Assembly: GCA_050260775.1 (NCBI GenBank)
Contig: JBLNCP010000056.1
Coordinates: 1-64,000, forward strand
Length of the DNA stretch: 64,000 nt
From: CALABS01 sp050260775
GTDB taxonomy: Bacteria; Pseudomonadota; Alphaproteobacteria; Rhodospirillales; Magnetospirillaceae
Reading direction: 5' to 3'
Shown here in pieces: positions 19,576 to 28,262 of this stretch. The position numbers were made by a program, and so were the translations under genes. Position 1 is the first letter of the stretch, and every line of letters begins with the position of its first letter. The notes under the pieces were generated by a model that was not told where the DNA came from, made no database searches, and saw only the letters and a program-made list of their open reading frames with translations.

Positions 19576-20025
19576 ATGCTGTCGAGCAAAGCGAAATACG
19601 GCCTGAAGGCCATGGTCCACCTCGCCCGCCGCGAGTCGGAGCGGGCGGTGCTGATCATGGAGATCGCCGAGGCCGAGCGCATCCCCAAGAAATTCCTCGA
19701 CGCGATCCTGCTCGACCTGAAGAACCACGGCCTGCTCAACAGCAAGAAGGGCAAGGGGGGGGGCTATTCCCTGGCACGGCCGGCGGCGTCGATCACGGTG
19801 GGCGAGATCGTGCGCATCCTCGATGGCCCGCTCGCCCCGGTGCCCTGCGTGTCGCGCACCGCCTATCGCCGCTGTGACGATTGCCGCGACGAGACCACCT
19901 GCGCCATCCGGGCGGTGATGGGCGACGTGCGCGACGCCATCGCCTCCATTCTCGACAATACCACCTTGGCCGGAATGGCCGCGGCGGCGGGAACCACCGA
20001 GCCCGTCTTCATGTACGACATCTGA
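19576..20025 (+). CDS. Rrf2-family regulator with a four-cysteine cluster
   Basis: 149 aa from the ATG at 19576 (AAGGGA upstream); a start at 19549 would add nine Arg-rich residues. The winged helix (about 1-70) has the Rrf2 KYGLKAMVHLA start and KGKGGGYSLARP wing. C91, C100, C103 and C109 are spaced to hold an Fe-S cluster or sense thiols, unlike CymR, which lacks them. The sulfate importer genes follow directly, so control of sulfur uptake is likely; similar Rrf2 genes sit beside cys transport operons in many proteobacteria. Confidence 0.85.
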   Translation: MLSSKAKYGLKAMVHLARRESERAVLIMEIAEAERIPKKFLDAILLDLKNHGLLNSKKGKGGGYSLARPAASITVGEIVRILDGPLAPVPCVSRTAYRRCDDCRDETTCAIRAVMGDVRDAIASILDNTTLAGMAAAAGTTEPVFMYDI

Positions 20026-20074
20026 GGCGCGTCTCTCAGCGGGGCGTGGAAAACGCCGATTGACGGCACGCGAA

Positions 20075-20104
20075 CCATTAATCTACAAATCTATAGACTA
20101 TTGG
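20075..20104. promoter_or_regulatory. Dyad operator upstream of sbp
   Basis: CCATTAATCTA-N8-TAGACTATTGG, with 9 of 11 positions symmetric, lies 43 nt before the sbp start. It is strikingly AT-rich against its surroundings and contains CTATAGACTA, shared with the rrf2 upstream region. A binding site for the adjacent Rrf2 protein is inferred. Confidence 0.5.
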
Positions 20105-20146
20105 AGAGGCAGATCGACGCCACATTGGTGTGAAATTGGAGGGGAC

Positions 20147-21190
20147 ATGGAACGCTGGTTTGACGACGAACTCCGCCGCATCGTGCTGGGCGCCCTGGCG
20201 GCCTTGGCCTTCGGCATCCTGGCCGCCGCGCTTTCCCCCGGCGCCCGCGCCGCCGACCGGACGCTGCTCAACGTTTCCTACGATCCGACCCGTGAGCTCT
20301 ACCAGGAGATCAACGCCGCCTTCGCCAAGGCATGGAAGGCCAAGACCGGCGAGGACCTGAAGATCAACCAGTCGCACGGCGGGTCGGGCAAGCAGGCCCG
20401 CTCGGTGATCGACGGGCTGGAGGCCGACGTCGTCACCCTCGCGCTCGCCTACGACATCGACGTCATCGCCGAGAAGACCGCGCTGTTGCCGCCCAACTGG
20501 CAATCCCGGCGCGCCTACAACAGCGCCCCGTACACCTCGACCATCGTGTTCCTGGTCCGCAAGGGCAACCCCAAGCAGATCAAGGACTGGGATGACCTGG
20601 TGAAGCCCGGCATCCAGGTGATCACCCCCAACCCGAAGACCTCGGGGGGCGCCCGGTGGAACTACCTCGCCGCCTGGGGCTACGCGCTCAACAAGTGGGA
20701 CGGCGACCAGGCCAAGGCCGAGGAGTTCGTCACCGCGCTGTTCCACAACGTGCCCGTGCTCGATTCGGGTGCGCGCGGGGCCACCAACACCTTCGCCCAG
20801 CGCGGCCTCGGCGACGTGCTGCTCGCCTGGGAGAACGAAGCGGTCCTCGCGCTCAAGGAATTGGGCGGCGGCTTCGAGATCGTGGCTCCCTCGCTGTCGA
20901 TCCTGGCCGAGCCGCCGGTGGCGGTGCTGGACAAGACCGCCGACAAGCACGGCACCCGCGCGGCGGCCGAGGCCTACCTCGATTTCCTCTACTCGCCGGA
21001 AGGACAGGAGATCATCGCCAAGCACCATTACCGGGCGAGGGATGTCGAGGTGGCGCGGAAGTACGCCAAGGACTTTCCGCCGGTCCGGCTGTTCACCATC
21101 GACGACGTCTTCGGCGGATGGCAGAAGGCCCAGGCCACCCACTTCGCCGATGGCGGGGTGTTCGACAAGATCGTGGCGAAGAAGCGATGA
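20147..21190 (+). CDS. sbp: Sulfate/thiosulfate-binding periplasmic protein
   Basis: 347 aa. A long signal peptide (about 1-36, ending ARAA) precedes the mature Sbp/CysP domain with the family stretches LLNVSYDPTRELY, INQSHGGSGKQARSV and TPNPKTSGGARWNYLAAW that line the sulfate site. It delivers sulfate or thiosulfate to CysTWA. The ATG at 20147 has GGAGGGG 5 nt upstream. The TGA overlaps the cysT ATG. Sbp and CysP cannot be told apart reliably from sequence alone. Confidence 0.93.
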   Translation: MERWFDDELRRIVLGALAALAFGILAAALSPGARAADRTLLNVSYDPTRELYQEINAAFAKAWKAKTGEDLKINQSHGGSGKQARSVIDGLEADVVTLALAYDIDVIAEKTALLPPNWQSRRAYNSAPYTSTIVFLVRKGNPKQIKDWDDLVKPGIQVITPNPKTSGGARWNYLAAWGYALNKWDGDQAKAEEFVTALFHNVPVLDSGARGATNTFAQRGLGDVLLAWENEAVLALKELGGGFEIVAPSLSILAEPPVAVLDKTADKHGTRAAAEAYLDFLYSPEGQEIIAKHHYRARDVEVARKYAKDFPPVRLFTIDDVFGGWQKAQATHFADGGVFDKIVAKKR

Positions 21191-22044
21191 CCGTCGCCGT
21201 CCTGCGCAGGGCCGGCGCCGGCACCCCGCCCCGGGTGATCCCGGGGCTGGGGCCGACGCTGGGCCTCACCATCTTCTATCTTTCCCTGGTGGTGCTGGTC
21301 CCGCTGGCCGCCCTGATCCTCAAGGCCTCCGGCATGTCGGCGGCACAATGGCTGGCCACCGTGACCGATCCCCGGGTCCTGGCCGCCTTCCGGCTGTCGT
21401 TCGGGGGCGCCCTGGCCGCCGCCGCCGCCAACGCGGTGTTCGGCCTGCTGGTGGCCTGGGTGCTGGTGCGCTACCCGTTCCCCGGGGCGAAGCTGGTCGA
21501 CGCCTTCGTCGACCTGCCCTTCGCCCTTCCCACCGCCGTGGCCGGCATCGCGCTGACCGCCCTCTACGCCCCCAACGGCTGGATCGGCAGCCTGCTCGCG
21601 CCACTGGGCGTCAAGGTGGCCTTCACGCCGTTCGGGGTGATGGTGGCGATGGTGTTCATCGGGCTACCGTTCGTGGTTCGCACCGTCGAACCGGTGCTGC
21701 AGGACGTTGACCTCGAGTTGGAGGAGGCCGCGGCCTCGCTCGGGGCCTCGCGGCTTCAAACCTTCCGGTTGGTGGTGCTGCCGACCATCGCCCCGGCCCT
21801 GGGGACCGGCTTCTCGCTGGCGTTCGCCCGTGCCGTCGGGGAATACGGCTCGATCATCTTCATCGCCGGCAACCTGCCGGGCGTCTCCGAGATCGCGCCG
21901 CTGCTCATCGTCACCAAGCTCGAACAGTACGACTACGTCGGCGCCACCGCGGTCGCCACCATCATGCTGGCGGCCTCGTTCCTCATCCTCTTGTTCATCA
22001 ACGGCCTGCAGAAATGGCAGCGCCGGCGCACGGGGGGCGCGTAA
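21187..22044 (+). CDS. cysT: Sulfate ABC transporter permease CysT
   Basis: 285 aa with about six membrane helices and the permease EAA loop (LELEEAAASLGASRLQTFRLVVLPTI, split here only for description) that docks on CysA. The family segment VGEYGSIIFIAGNLPG is present. It starts within the sbp stop (ATGA) and ends at TAATG, overlapping cysW. It forms the heterodimeric channel with CysW. Confidence 0.94.
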   Translation: MTVAVLRRAGAGTPPRVIPGLGPTLGLTIFYLSLVVLVPLAALILKASGMSAAQWLATVTDPRVLAAFRLSFGGALAAAAANAVFGLLVAWVLVRYPFPGAKLVDAFVDLPFALPTAVAGIALTALYAPNGWIGSLLAPLGVKVAFTPFGVMVAMVFIGLPFVVRTVEPVLQDVDLELEEAAASLGASRLQTFRLVVLPTIAPALGTGFSLAFARAVGEYGSIIFIAGNLPGVSEIAPLLIVTKLEQYDYVGATAVATIMLAASFLILLFINGLQKWQRRRTGGA

Positions 22045-22886
22045 TGACCCGCCGCGAACTCGTCGACCCCACCTGGGTGCGCTGGCTGCTCACCCTGCTG
22101 GCCCTCGCCTTCCTCGGCCTCTTCCTGGTGCTGCCGCTGGTCAGCGTGCTGAGCGAGGCCTTCGCCAAGGGGGTGACGGTCTACCTGTCGTCGCTCACCG
22201 GCCAGGAAACCCAGTCCGCCATCCGCCTGACCCTGCTGGTCGCCGCCATTGCCGTGCCGCTCAACATCGCCTTCGGGTTGGTGGCGAGCTGGGCGGTGGC
22301 CAAGTTCGAGTTTCCCGGCCGCAGCATCCTGGTGTCGCTGATCGACCTGCCGTTCTCGGTGTCGCCGGTGATCTCGGGACTGATCTATGTGCTGCTGTTC
22401 GGCGCCCAGGGACTGATGGGCCCGTGGCTCGCCGCCCACGGGATCAAGGTCATCTTCGCCATCCCCGGCATCGTGCTCGCCACCATGTTCGTCACCTTCC
22501 CCTTCGTGGCCCGGGAACTGATCCCGCTGATGGAGGAACAGGGCCGTGACGAGGAGGAGGCCGCGGTGGTGCTGGGGGCCGGCGGCCTGCGCACCTTCTG
22601 GTCGGTGACGCTGCCCAACATCAAATGGGGACTGCTGTACGGCGTCCTTCTGTGCAACGCCCGCGCCATGGGCGAATTCGGCGCCGTTTCGGTGGTCTCC
22701 GGCCACATCCGCGGCCTGACCAACACCATGCCGCTGCATGTGGAGATCCTCTACAATGAATATGATTTCGTCGGCGCCTTCGCCGTCGCCTCGCTTCTCG
22801 CCCTTCTGGCCCTGGTCACCCTGGTCGCGAAGACCGCCCTCGAATGGTGGCACCGCGACCAACTCGCCGCCTCGGGACGCCATTGA
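22044..22886 (+). CDS. cysW: Sulfate ABC transporter permease CysW
   Basis: 280 aa with about six membrane helices. The EAA-type loop (DEEEAAVVLGAGG) and the CysW stretches MGEFGAVSVVSGHIRG and VEILYNEYDF are clear. It pairs with CysT in the inner membrane. The ATG overlaps the cysT TAA by one base, and cysA follows after 10 nt. Confidence 0.94.
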   Translation: MTRRELVDPTWVRWLLTLLALAFLGLFLVLPLVSVLSEAFAKGVTVYLSSLTGQETQSAIRLTLLVAAIAVPLNIAFGLVASWAVAKFEFPGRSILVSLIDLPFSVSPVISGLIYVLLFGAQGLMGPWLAAHGIKVIFAIPGIVLATMFVTFPFVARELIPLMEEQGRDEEEAAVVLGAGGLRTFWSVTLPNIKWGLLYGVLLCNARAMGEFGAVSVVSGHIRGLTNTMPLHVEILYNEYDFVGAFAVASLLALLALVTLVAKTALEWWHRDQLAASGRH

Positions 22887-22896
22887 GGAGCGGGCG

Positions 22897-23949
22897 ATGA
22901 TCGAGGTCGCCGGCCTGAGCAAGCGTTTCGGCAGCTTCACCGCCCTCGACGACGTCTCGCTGGCGGTGCCCGAGGGCAAGCTGGTGGCGCTGCTGGGCCC
23001 GTCGGGCTCGGGCAAGACCACGCTTTTGCGCATCATCGCCGGGCTGGAGCACCATGACGCGGGGCGGATCTTCATCGACGGCCGCGACGCCAGCCACCTG
23101 AGGACCCGCGACCGCCGCATCGGCTTCGTGTTCCAGCACTACGCGCTGTTCCGGCACATGACGGTGGCCGACAACGTCGGCTTCGGCCTCAGGGTACGCC
23201 GGGGTGCCGACCGGCCGACCCGGGCCGCCATCGCCGAGAAGGTCGGACGCCTGCTCGATCTCGTCCACCTCGCGGGCATGGCCGGCCGTTATCCATCGCA
23301 ATTGTCGGGCGGCCAGCGCCAGCGGGTGGCCCTGGCCCGGGCGCTGGCGGTCGAGCCGCGCCTGCTGCTGCTCGATGAGCCGTTCGGCGCCCTCGACGCC
23401 CAGGTGAGGAAGGACCTGCGGCGCTGGCTGCGCCAATTGCACGACGACATGGGCTTGACCAGCGTGTTCGTGACCCACGACCAGGAAGAAGCCCTGGAAC
23501 TGGCCGACGTGGTGGTGGTCATGAACCGGGGCCGCATCGAGCAGATCGGCACACCGGTGGAGATCTACGACAATCCCGCCACCCCGTTCGTCTTCCAGTT
23601 CCTGGGCAACGCCAACCGCCTGGACTGCACCATCACCGGCGGCGTCGCCGATCTGGGCGGATGGACCGCCGCCGCCGACGGCTGCGCCGATGGCCCCGGC
23701 ATCGCCTTCCTGCGTCCGCACGACATCGACGTGGATCTGCCGGGCGACGGACGCCTGCCGGCCCGCATCGCCCACCTGTCGGTCCTCGGCCCGGTCGTTC
23801 GCGCCGAACTGGCGTTGGCCGACGGCGGCCGCCTGGAAGCGGAACTCAGCCGCGAGACTCACGGCCGCCTGGGACTGGCGGCCGGCCAGCGGGTCGGCCT
23901 GGCTCCTCGGCGGGTTTCGGTGTTCCCGCAGCCGGATCGGACACGGTGA
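22897..23949 (+). CDS. cysA: Sulfate ABC transporter ATP-binding protein CysA
   Basis: 350 aa. It carries Walker A GPSGSGKTT (about 34-42), the Q-loop FQHYALF, signature LSGGQRQR, Walker B LLLLDEPFGALD and the switch His in VFVTHDQEEA. A C-terminal TOBE-like regulatory domain (about 235-350) matches CysA. It energises CysTW import. The ATG at 22897 has GAGGAGCGGG upstream. It is the last gene of the sbp-cysTWA operon. Confidence 0.94.
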   Translation: MIEVAGLSKRFGSFTALDDVSLAVPEGKLVALLGPSGSGKTTLLRIIAGLEHHDAGRIFIDGRDASHLRTRDRRIGFVFQHYALFRHMTVADNVGFGLRVRRGADRPTRAAIAEKVGRLLDLVHLAGMAGRYPSQLSGGQRQRVALARALAVEPRLLLLDEPFGALDAQVRKDLRRWLRQLHDDMGLTSVFVTHDQEEALELADVVVVMNRGRIEQIGTPVEIYDNPATPFVFQFLGNANRLDCTITGGVADLGGWTAAADGCADGPGIAFLRPHDIDVDLPGDGRLPARIAHLSVLGPVVRAELALADGGRLEAELSRETHGRLGLAAGQRVGLAPRRVSVFPQPDRTR

Positions 23950-24031
23950 CCGGGGGATGAACGCTCCGTTCAGGGCGGCGACAGGAGCGGCGGCCTAGGC
24001 TGGAACCAATCCCGTAACCATGGAGGTTCCC

Positions 24032-24163
24032 ATGCCGCTCCCCGTCGCGCTGTTCCTCGGCGTCCTGCCACTACTTGGCGTAATCGCCCTCGCCGCCCTC
24101 ATCCTCGTGGTCGCCTACCAGCTGCTGTTCGGCCCCGGGCACGAACGGCCGCGCGCCGGGTGA
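24032..24163 (+). CDS. Small single-pass membrane protein (43 aa)
   Basis: A 43-codon frame with a strong GGAGG 5 nt before its ATG. The product is nearly one hydrophobic helix (about 4-32) with a short basic tail (HERPRARAG-like). No family is recognised. It lies 82 nt after cysA on the same strand and its stop abuts the convergent YkgJ-like gene. The ribosome site and clean helix support a real gene. Confidence 0.5.
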   Translation: MPLPVALFLGVLPLLGVIALAALILVVAYQLLFGPGHERPRAG

Positions 24164-24934
24164 TCAGGCGCCCGACGCCTGGCGGGCCAGCCGCTGCATG
24201 TCGCGAAGCCACTCGCCGTAATTGCGGTGATAGTCGGCCAAGGCGGCATCCGCGGCGACCCTGGCCTGGAAGGCGGCCAAGACCATGCTCTGTTCGCGCG
24301 CGAACGCCGCCTTGTCCGCATGGTCGAGGCGGCGGAGCAGCGACGCGAAGCTGACCACGACATCGCCGCCCACCGGCTTGGCCGACGCCCGCATCAGGGC
24401 GTCGGGCAGCGCGGTGACGGTCGCCAGCAGGTGGTCGGCATAGGCGCGCAGGACCGGGGCCTCGGCCAGCAGTTCCTTGCGCTCAAGGTCGAAACCGGCG
24501 CGCGCCACGATGATTTTGTCGCGATAGACCACCGGGGCGGTGTCCGCGGTGTCGCACGCCCACCCCTTGCGCGGCACCAGGAACTCGGACTGGTCGCCTT
24601 CTTCCCGGTAGGCGTAGAAGGGCATGGCGCGGCAGCGCGCCGGCTTGTCCTCGTGGATGCCGCACAGACCGTCGGACCGCAACTCGGGACAGGGGATGGA
24701 CGGCGGCAGATAGGCTATTGGCGCGATACGGACCGCCAGCTTGCGGCGATCCCGCGACGGGATGACGGTGCCGAGGCGCGCGGTGAGATCGAACGAGCGA
24801 TGCCCCTGCCGCACCGGCGTCCACGCCACCCCGAGCGGAAAGCGCCCGCCATGGCGCAGCGCGTCGCCGAGCGTGAGCGGCAGCCAACCGTGGCAGCAGG
24901 CGCCGCAGGCGGTGCAGCGAAATCGTCGCTCCAT
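24164..24934 (-). CDS. YkgJ-family cysteine-cluster protein
   Basis: 256 aa. The N-terminal C-x2-C-x2-CC (CTACGACCHG), then C-PELRSDGLCGIHEDKPARCR and a later Cys, form the CxxCxxCC-type metal cluster of the YkgJ/YcgN family, thought to bind zinc or Fe-S. Its role is unknown. The start at 24934 lies 7 nt beyond the stop of the YchJ-like gene, and the two probably form one operon. The remaining C-terminal 100 residues are helical and not recognised. Confidence 0.8.
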   Translation of the reverse strand: MERRFRCTACGACCHGWLPLTLGDALRHGGRFPLGVAWTPVRQGHRSFDLTARLGTVIPSRDRRKLAVRIAPIAYLPPSIPCPELRSDGLCGIHEDKPARCRAMPFYAYREEGDQSEFLVPRKGWACDTADTAPVVYRDKIIVARAGFDLERKELLAEAPVLRAYADHLLATVTALPDALMRASAKPVGGDVVVSFASLLRRLDHADKAAFAREQSMVLAAFQARVAADAALADYHRNYGEWLRDMQRLARQASGA

Positions 24935-24941
24935 CTTCGGG

Positions 24942-25415
<474 letters not shown>

Positions 25416-25421
25416 CGGACA

Positions 25422-25447
25422 ATCCTTTTGCGGTTACGCCAAAGGAT
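25422..25447 (-). promoter_or_regulatory. Hairpin covering the ychJ-like ribosome-binding site
   Basis: ATCCTTT and AAAGGAT form perfect 7-bp arms, with an inner GCG/CGC pair, around GTTA. On the minus strand the AAAGGA arm is the ribosome site 7 nt before the ATG. It may sequester that site, or end transcription from the cytochrome operon 34 nt upstream. Confidence 0.45.
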
Positions 25448-25480
25448 AGCCGCTCACCCCCAAATGACAACGCCTTGCGG

Positions 25481-26056
25481 TCACCCCCAGCCGAACATCC
25501 GGCTGAGGGAGCGATGGCCGGCGAACTGATGCAGGATGGCGAGGGCCGGGTGCACCACCAGATAGGCCCACATCAGCGGACTTGCCGCCTCGTGCATCTC
25601 CTTGACCGCGTGCAGCACCGGTCCCATCTGGCCCTGCGGCCCCATGCCGACCGCCATGGCCGTGCCGGTCGCCGCCAGGAACACCCCGAGGATCAACCCC
25701 AGGCCCTGGATGGCCGACGGCAGCGGCCTGGCCCGATCGTCGGCGGGAAGGCGCCCGTGCCGGACTTCGCGCAGGCTGGCGCGGACGTCCGCGGCGAGGT
25801 CGCTGATCCGCGGGCGGGACAGCCAAGGGAACAGCAGCATGGGCTCGGCGTACATGAAGTGCCGCGCCACCGACCACAGCCAATGGGCCAGCAGCACGAA
25901 CAGCAGGGCCACACCCAGGGTCTCGTGGATCTCGAACCACTGGTCGGGCGGACGGCCCGGCTTGGGATCCACCATGACCAGACTGGTCAGCATCTGGGCG
26001 GTGATGCCGACGGCGATCAGCAGGTGCAACAGCCGGGTCAGCGGGTCGTACTTCAT
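25481..26056 (-). CDS. Cytochrome b561-type membrane protein of the SHP operon
   Basis: 191 aa with four hydrophobic helices. Candidate haem-ligand histidines include H11 (LLHLLIAVG), H44 (EIHETLG), one in the third helix region and H170/H178 near the C-terminus (VVHPALAILHQFAGH). It belongs to the bacterial dihaem b561 group that passes electrons from quinol to periplasmic cytochromes. It follows the diheme c gene by 14 nt, matching the shp-dhc-cytb order known in Rhodobacter sphaeroides. Confidence 0.85.
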   Translation of the reverse strand: MKYDPLTRLLHLLIAVGITAQMLTSLVMVDPKPGRPPDQWFEIHETLGVALLFVLLAHWLWSVARHFMYAEPMLLFPWLSRPRISDLAADVRASLREVRHGRLPADDRARPLPSAIQGLGLILGVFLAATGTAMAVGMGPQGQMGPVLHAVKEMHEAASPLMWAYLVVHPALAILHQFAGHRSLSRMFGWG

Positions 26057-26070
26057 CGCAACTGCCCTCC

Positions 26071-26535
26071 TCAGTCGTCGTCGTACCAGCCCAGTTCGGC
26101 CCCCTGGTGGCAGGCCGGACAATTGGATTTGGTCACAACCTTGGGGTCTTTCCACACCTTGTCGGGAAACCGGTGCTTACGCTCGAAATCCGGGTTCTCG
26201 GTGATGCGCTGGGGGGTTCCGCCGGGCGCCACCCATTTCATGTACTTGCGGGCGCGGCCCTGGTTGACCACGTCGCCGGCGTTGGCGGTGAGATAGGCGC
26301 GGATGGCCTGGGCCGTGTCGGGAGGCAACGAGGCGTCCTCGCCGAAATGGTCGGCCAACTCATTCATCATGCGGTCCCACGAGCGCGCCGGCAGGAACGC
26401 GGGCTGGAAGGCCATGTGGCAGGTGCCGCACTCCTTCTTAACCAGTTGGTCCTTGACCGGCGGCACCCAGTCGTCGCCGGCGAAGGCGGGGGCGGAAAAC
26501 AGCAGGGCGGCGCCCGCGAGGATGATCCGTCTCAT
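26071..26535 (-). CDS. Diheme cytochrome c (DHC)
   Basis: 154 aa. A signal peptide (about 1-20, APAFA cut) is followed by two haem-binding sites, C36-GT-C39-H40 and C139-PA-C142-H143, one at each end. This layout matches DHC, the electron donor to SHP in R. sphaeroides. It is periplasmic. Its ATG comes 1 nt after the shp stop, indicating coupled synthesis. Confidence 0.88.
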   Translation of the reverse strand: MRRIILAGAALLFSAPAFAGDDWVPPVKDQLVKKECGTCHMAFQPAFLPARSWDRMMNELADHFGEDASLPPDTAQAIRAYLTANAGDVVNQGRARKYMKWVAPGGTPQRITENPDFERKHRFPDKVWKDPKVVTKSNCPACHQGAELGWYDDD

Positions 26536-26536
26536 G

Positions 26537-26962
26537 TCACTGCTCCGCCATGAAGGTGATGTAGTCGCCCTTTTCGAGCGCGGTGCACTCGCGGCCCAGC
26601 ACGCTCTTGCAGTCGCGGCCGAACTGCTTCTCGACCTCGGCCTTGTCGGTGAAGCGCTTGGGATTGGCCGAGACGGCCACCGGCTCGATGGCGCGGCCGG
26701 TCTTGGCGTTCTGGCCGGGTTTCCGCGGATCCTCGGTGTGGCAGGCGGTGCAGGAGGCCGTGCGGGCGTCGCCCCCCGCCCACTTGGTGCGAAACAGCTT
26801 CTCGCCCCGCTGGGCGGAGAAGCCGGCGAAGGCGGGGTCGGCGGCCTTCGCCTGGGCGGCGAAGTCGTTGAGGATGGCCTCGCGTCGGGCATCCGCCGCC
26901 GAGGCGACGGCCGGGAGGGTGACGGCAAGGAACGCCGCCATCATGGTCTTCTTGAAATTCAT
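26537..26962 (-). CDS. shp: SHP-type oxygen-binding cytochrome c (DUF1924)
   Basis: 141 aa. A signal peptide (about 1-22) precedes a single haem site C71-TA-C74-H75. The sphaeroides haem protein has Asn as its sixth ligand, freed when O2 or NO binds; N100 in VSANPKRF is the likely equivalent. C118 and C126 match its disulfide loop. SHP takes electrons from DHC and the b561 protein; its physiological substrate is not settled. The AGGAG before the ATG is clear. Confidence 0.88.
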   Translation of the reverse strand: MNFKKTMMAAFLAVTLPAVASAADARREAILNDFAAQAKAADPAFAGFSAQRGEKLFRTKWAGGDARTASCTACHTEDPRKPGQNAKTGRAIEPVAVSANPKRFTDKAEVEKQFGRDCKSVLGRECTALEKGDYITFMAEQ

Positions 26963-26994
26963 CTGAGCGTCTCCTGGCGCGGTGCGGGGCGGGA

Positions 26995-27291
26995 TCAGTC
27001 GTCGTCCCGGTCACGGGAGTGCTTGCGGCGCTCGTGCTCGCGGCCGTCGTGCCTGCGCTCGGAATGCTCCGAGCGGGACCAGCCGCGCTCGCGGTCGTGC
27101 TCGCGCTCCGACCGCATGGCCGGGCGCAGGTAGCCGTTGTCCTTGTCCGGATTGGCGCTGGTTTGCGTGGGAGCCGAGGGGCCGGTGGGCGACAGGTAGC
27201 CGGTGTCCCGGGCCGCCTGGGCATAGACCGCCGCCGCCGAGCCGATCAGGGTCGCGGCGATCAGTCCGTGTATGATCATCTTGCCGAGCAT
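26995..27291 (-). CDS. Secreted, highly charged small protein upstream of shp
   Basis: 98 aa. A signal peptide (about 1-25, AAAVYAQ) precedes two GYLxP repeats (DTGYLSP and DNGYLRP). The tail of about 40 residues is almost entirely Arg, Glu, His and Asp. It is likely periplasmic and disordered, and the His content could bind metal. No family is recognised. The ATG at 27291 has GGAGTGGAAG upstream; an alternative start lies at 27279. It is 32 nt before shp on the same strand. Confidence 0.6.
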   Translation of the reverse strand: MLGKMIIHGLIAATLIGSAAAVYAQAARDTGYLSPTGPSAPTQTSANPDKDNGYLRPAMRSEREHDRERGWSRSEHSERRHDGREHERRKHSRDRDDD

Positions 27292-27337
27292 CGCTTCCAC
27301 TCCGTGGGGTTCGATGCCGTCGACCATACCGATCGGT

Positions 27338-27351
27338 GACTGAATTCAGTC
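27338..27351. promoter_or_regulatory. 14-bp perfect palindrome upstream of the shp operon
   Basis: GACTGAATTCAGTC is perfectly symmetric and AT-rich for this genome. It lies 46 nt before the 98-aa gene start and is flanked by CGGT and ACCG. It is a candidate operator or promoter-proximal site for the cytochrome operon; the regulator is unknown. Confidence 0.45.
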
Positions 27352-27353
27352 TG

Positions 27354-27374
27354 ACCGGAGCATTCATCTCCGGT
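27354..27374 (-). terminator. Hairpin after the 54-aa gene
   Basis: ACCGGAG and CTCCGGT form a perfect 7-bp stem with a 7-nt loop, 17 nt beyond the upstream gene's stop. No T run follows, so termination is uncertain. Another 8-bp stem (GCCGCCTG/CAGGCGGC) spans that stop at 27383-27400. Confidence 0.35.
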
Positions 27375-27391
27375 TCAGGAAGGCCGCCTGG

Positions 27392-27556
27392 TCAGGCGGC
27401 TTCCCGGTGGGCGGCCGCCTCCGCTTCCAGGGTGGCGGCCAACTCCTCGGCGCATTGCGCGAGAAGTTCGGCCAGCTGCGTCCGGCCCAGGGCCTCGGCG
27501 GCCCGGGCCCCTTTCTTCATCCGCTCGACCGCCGCCGGGATCTCATCAATCGTCAT
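27392..27556 (-). CDS. Small helical protein (54 aa), function unknown
   Basis: A 54-codon frame with an ATG at 27556 and a weak CGAGGTG ribosome site. The product is Ala/Glu-rich and predicted almost fully helical (MTIDEIPAAVERMKKG, then LAELLAQCAEELAATLEAEA), with one Cys. It resembles short coiled-coil cytoplasmic proteins, but I cannot name a family. It lies between the DUF4142 gene and the shp operon on the same strand. Confidence 0.5.
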   Translation of the reverse strand: MTIDEIPAAVERMKKGARAAEALGRTQLAELLAQCAEELAATLEAEAAAHREAA

Positions 27557-27620
27557 CGCGCACCTCGAAAGAGATGCATGATCATGACCGACGGCGGTTA
27601 AGGGAGTCTGACCAGGCCGA

Positions 27621-28262
27621 TTACCGATTCTCGTTCGGCTTCATCACCCTGGGGTCATCCTTGCGCTCAATCGGACCGCGATTGATGCTTTCCGCCTTCT
27701 GCTGGTTGAGGTCGCCCCCGGACTGCGCCAATTGCCTGGCCGTCTGCATCTGATCGCGCAAGGCCGGCAAGGCCTCGTTGGCGAGCGCCGTCGCCGCCGG
27801 TGACTCGGGGGAGCGCTTGGCGATATCCTCGATGTTCTGGATCATGCGCGGGTAGGTCTCGTCGATGAAGCGCACGAACCCTTCCGCGAACCGTTCCTGG
27901 TTGGTCGCCTTCAGTTCCTCGAACCGCGCCTTGGATTGCGCGTCCATGGTGCGCGGCACGTTCTGACGGGTCTCCTTTGCCAGCTGATCGAGGCGCTTGT
28001 TGATCTGGGCATTGGTCAGCGACATCTGGTCGCCCAGCAGCTGGTAGCCCGCCCGCGTGTCCTTGTCGGCCGCGAGATTACCCATCTGCTGGGCGGCGAT
28101 GGCGTCCTGGGCCAATTGGCCGAGCTCCTGCGTGGTCTCGCGTTGTCCCGTCGCGGCCTGCTGGTCCTGGGACGGGCCGGCCTGCTGGGACAGCGCGGGA
28201 GCCGCGGCCAAAGGCGCGATCACCAACAGCGCGGCGGTGGCTTGCCAGATGCGTACGGTCAT
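27621..28262 (-). CDS. DUF4142-like secreted protein
   Basis: 213 aa. A signal peptide (about 1-25, APALSQ) precedes a four-helix region rich in Gln, Ala and Lys with the family-like LGQLAQDAIAAQQMGNLAADKD and NAQINKRLDQLAKET (split stretches). DUF4142 proteins are periplasmic ferritin-like helical bundles of unknown function. The tail is hydrophilic. Its ATG overlaps the TGA of the ferritin-like gene (ATGA), so the two are coupled and may act together. Confidence 0.65.
   Translation of the reverse strand: MTVRIWQATAALLVIAPLAAAPALSQQAGPSQDQQAATGQRETTQELGQLAQDAIAAQQMGNLAADKDTRAGYQLLGDQMSLTNAQINKRLDQLAKETRQNVPRTMDAQSKARFEELKATNQERFAEGFVRFIDETYPRMIQNIEDIAKRSPESPAATALANEALPALRDQMQTARQLAQSGGDLNQQKAESINRGPIERKDDPRVMKPNENR

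Noticed and set aside
20026..20146. SAM or other sulfur-related riboswitch before sbp
   Set aside because: The gap is only 121 nt and is explained by a dyad operator and ribosome site; no riboswitch core is visible.
27336..27581. 81-aa plus-strand frame opposite the 54-aa gene
   Set aside because: It covers the palindrome, hairpin and an antisense region, with Ser/Ala/Arg-rich shadow composition.
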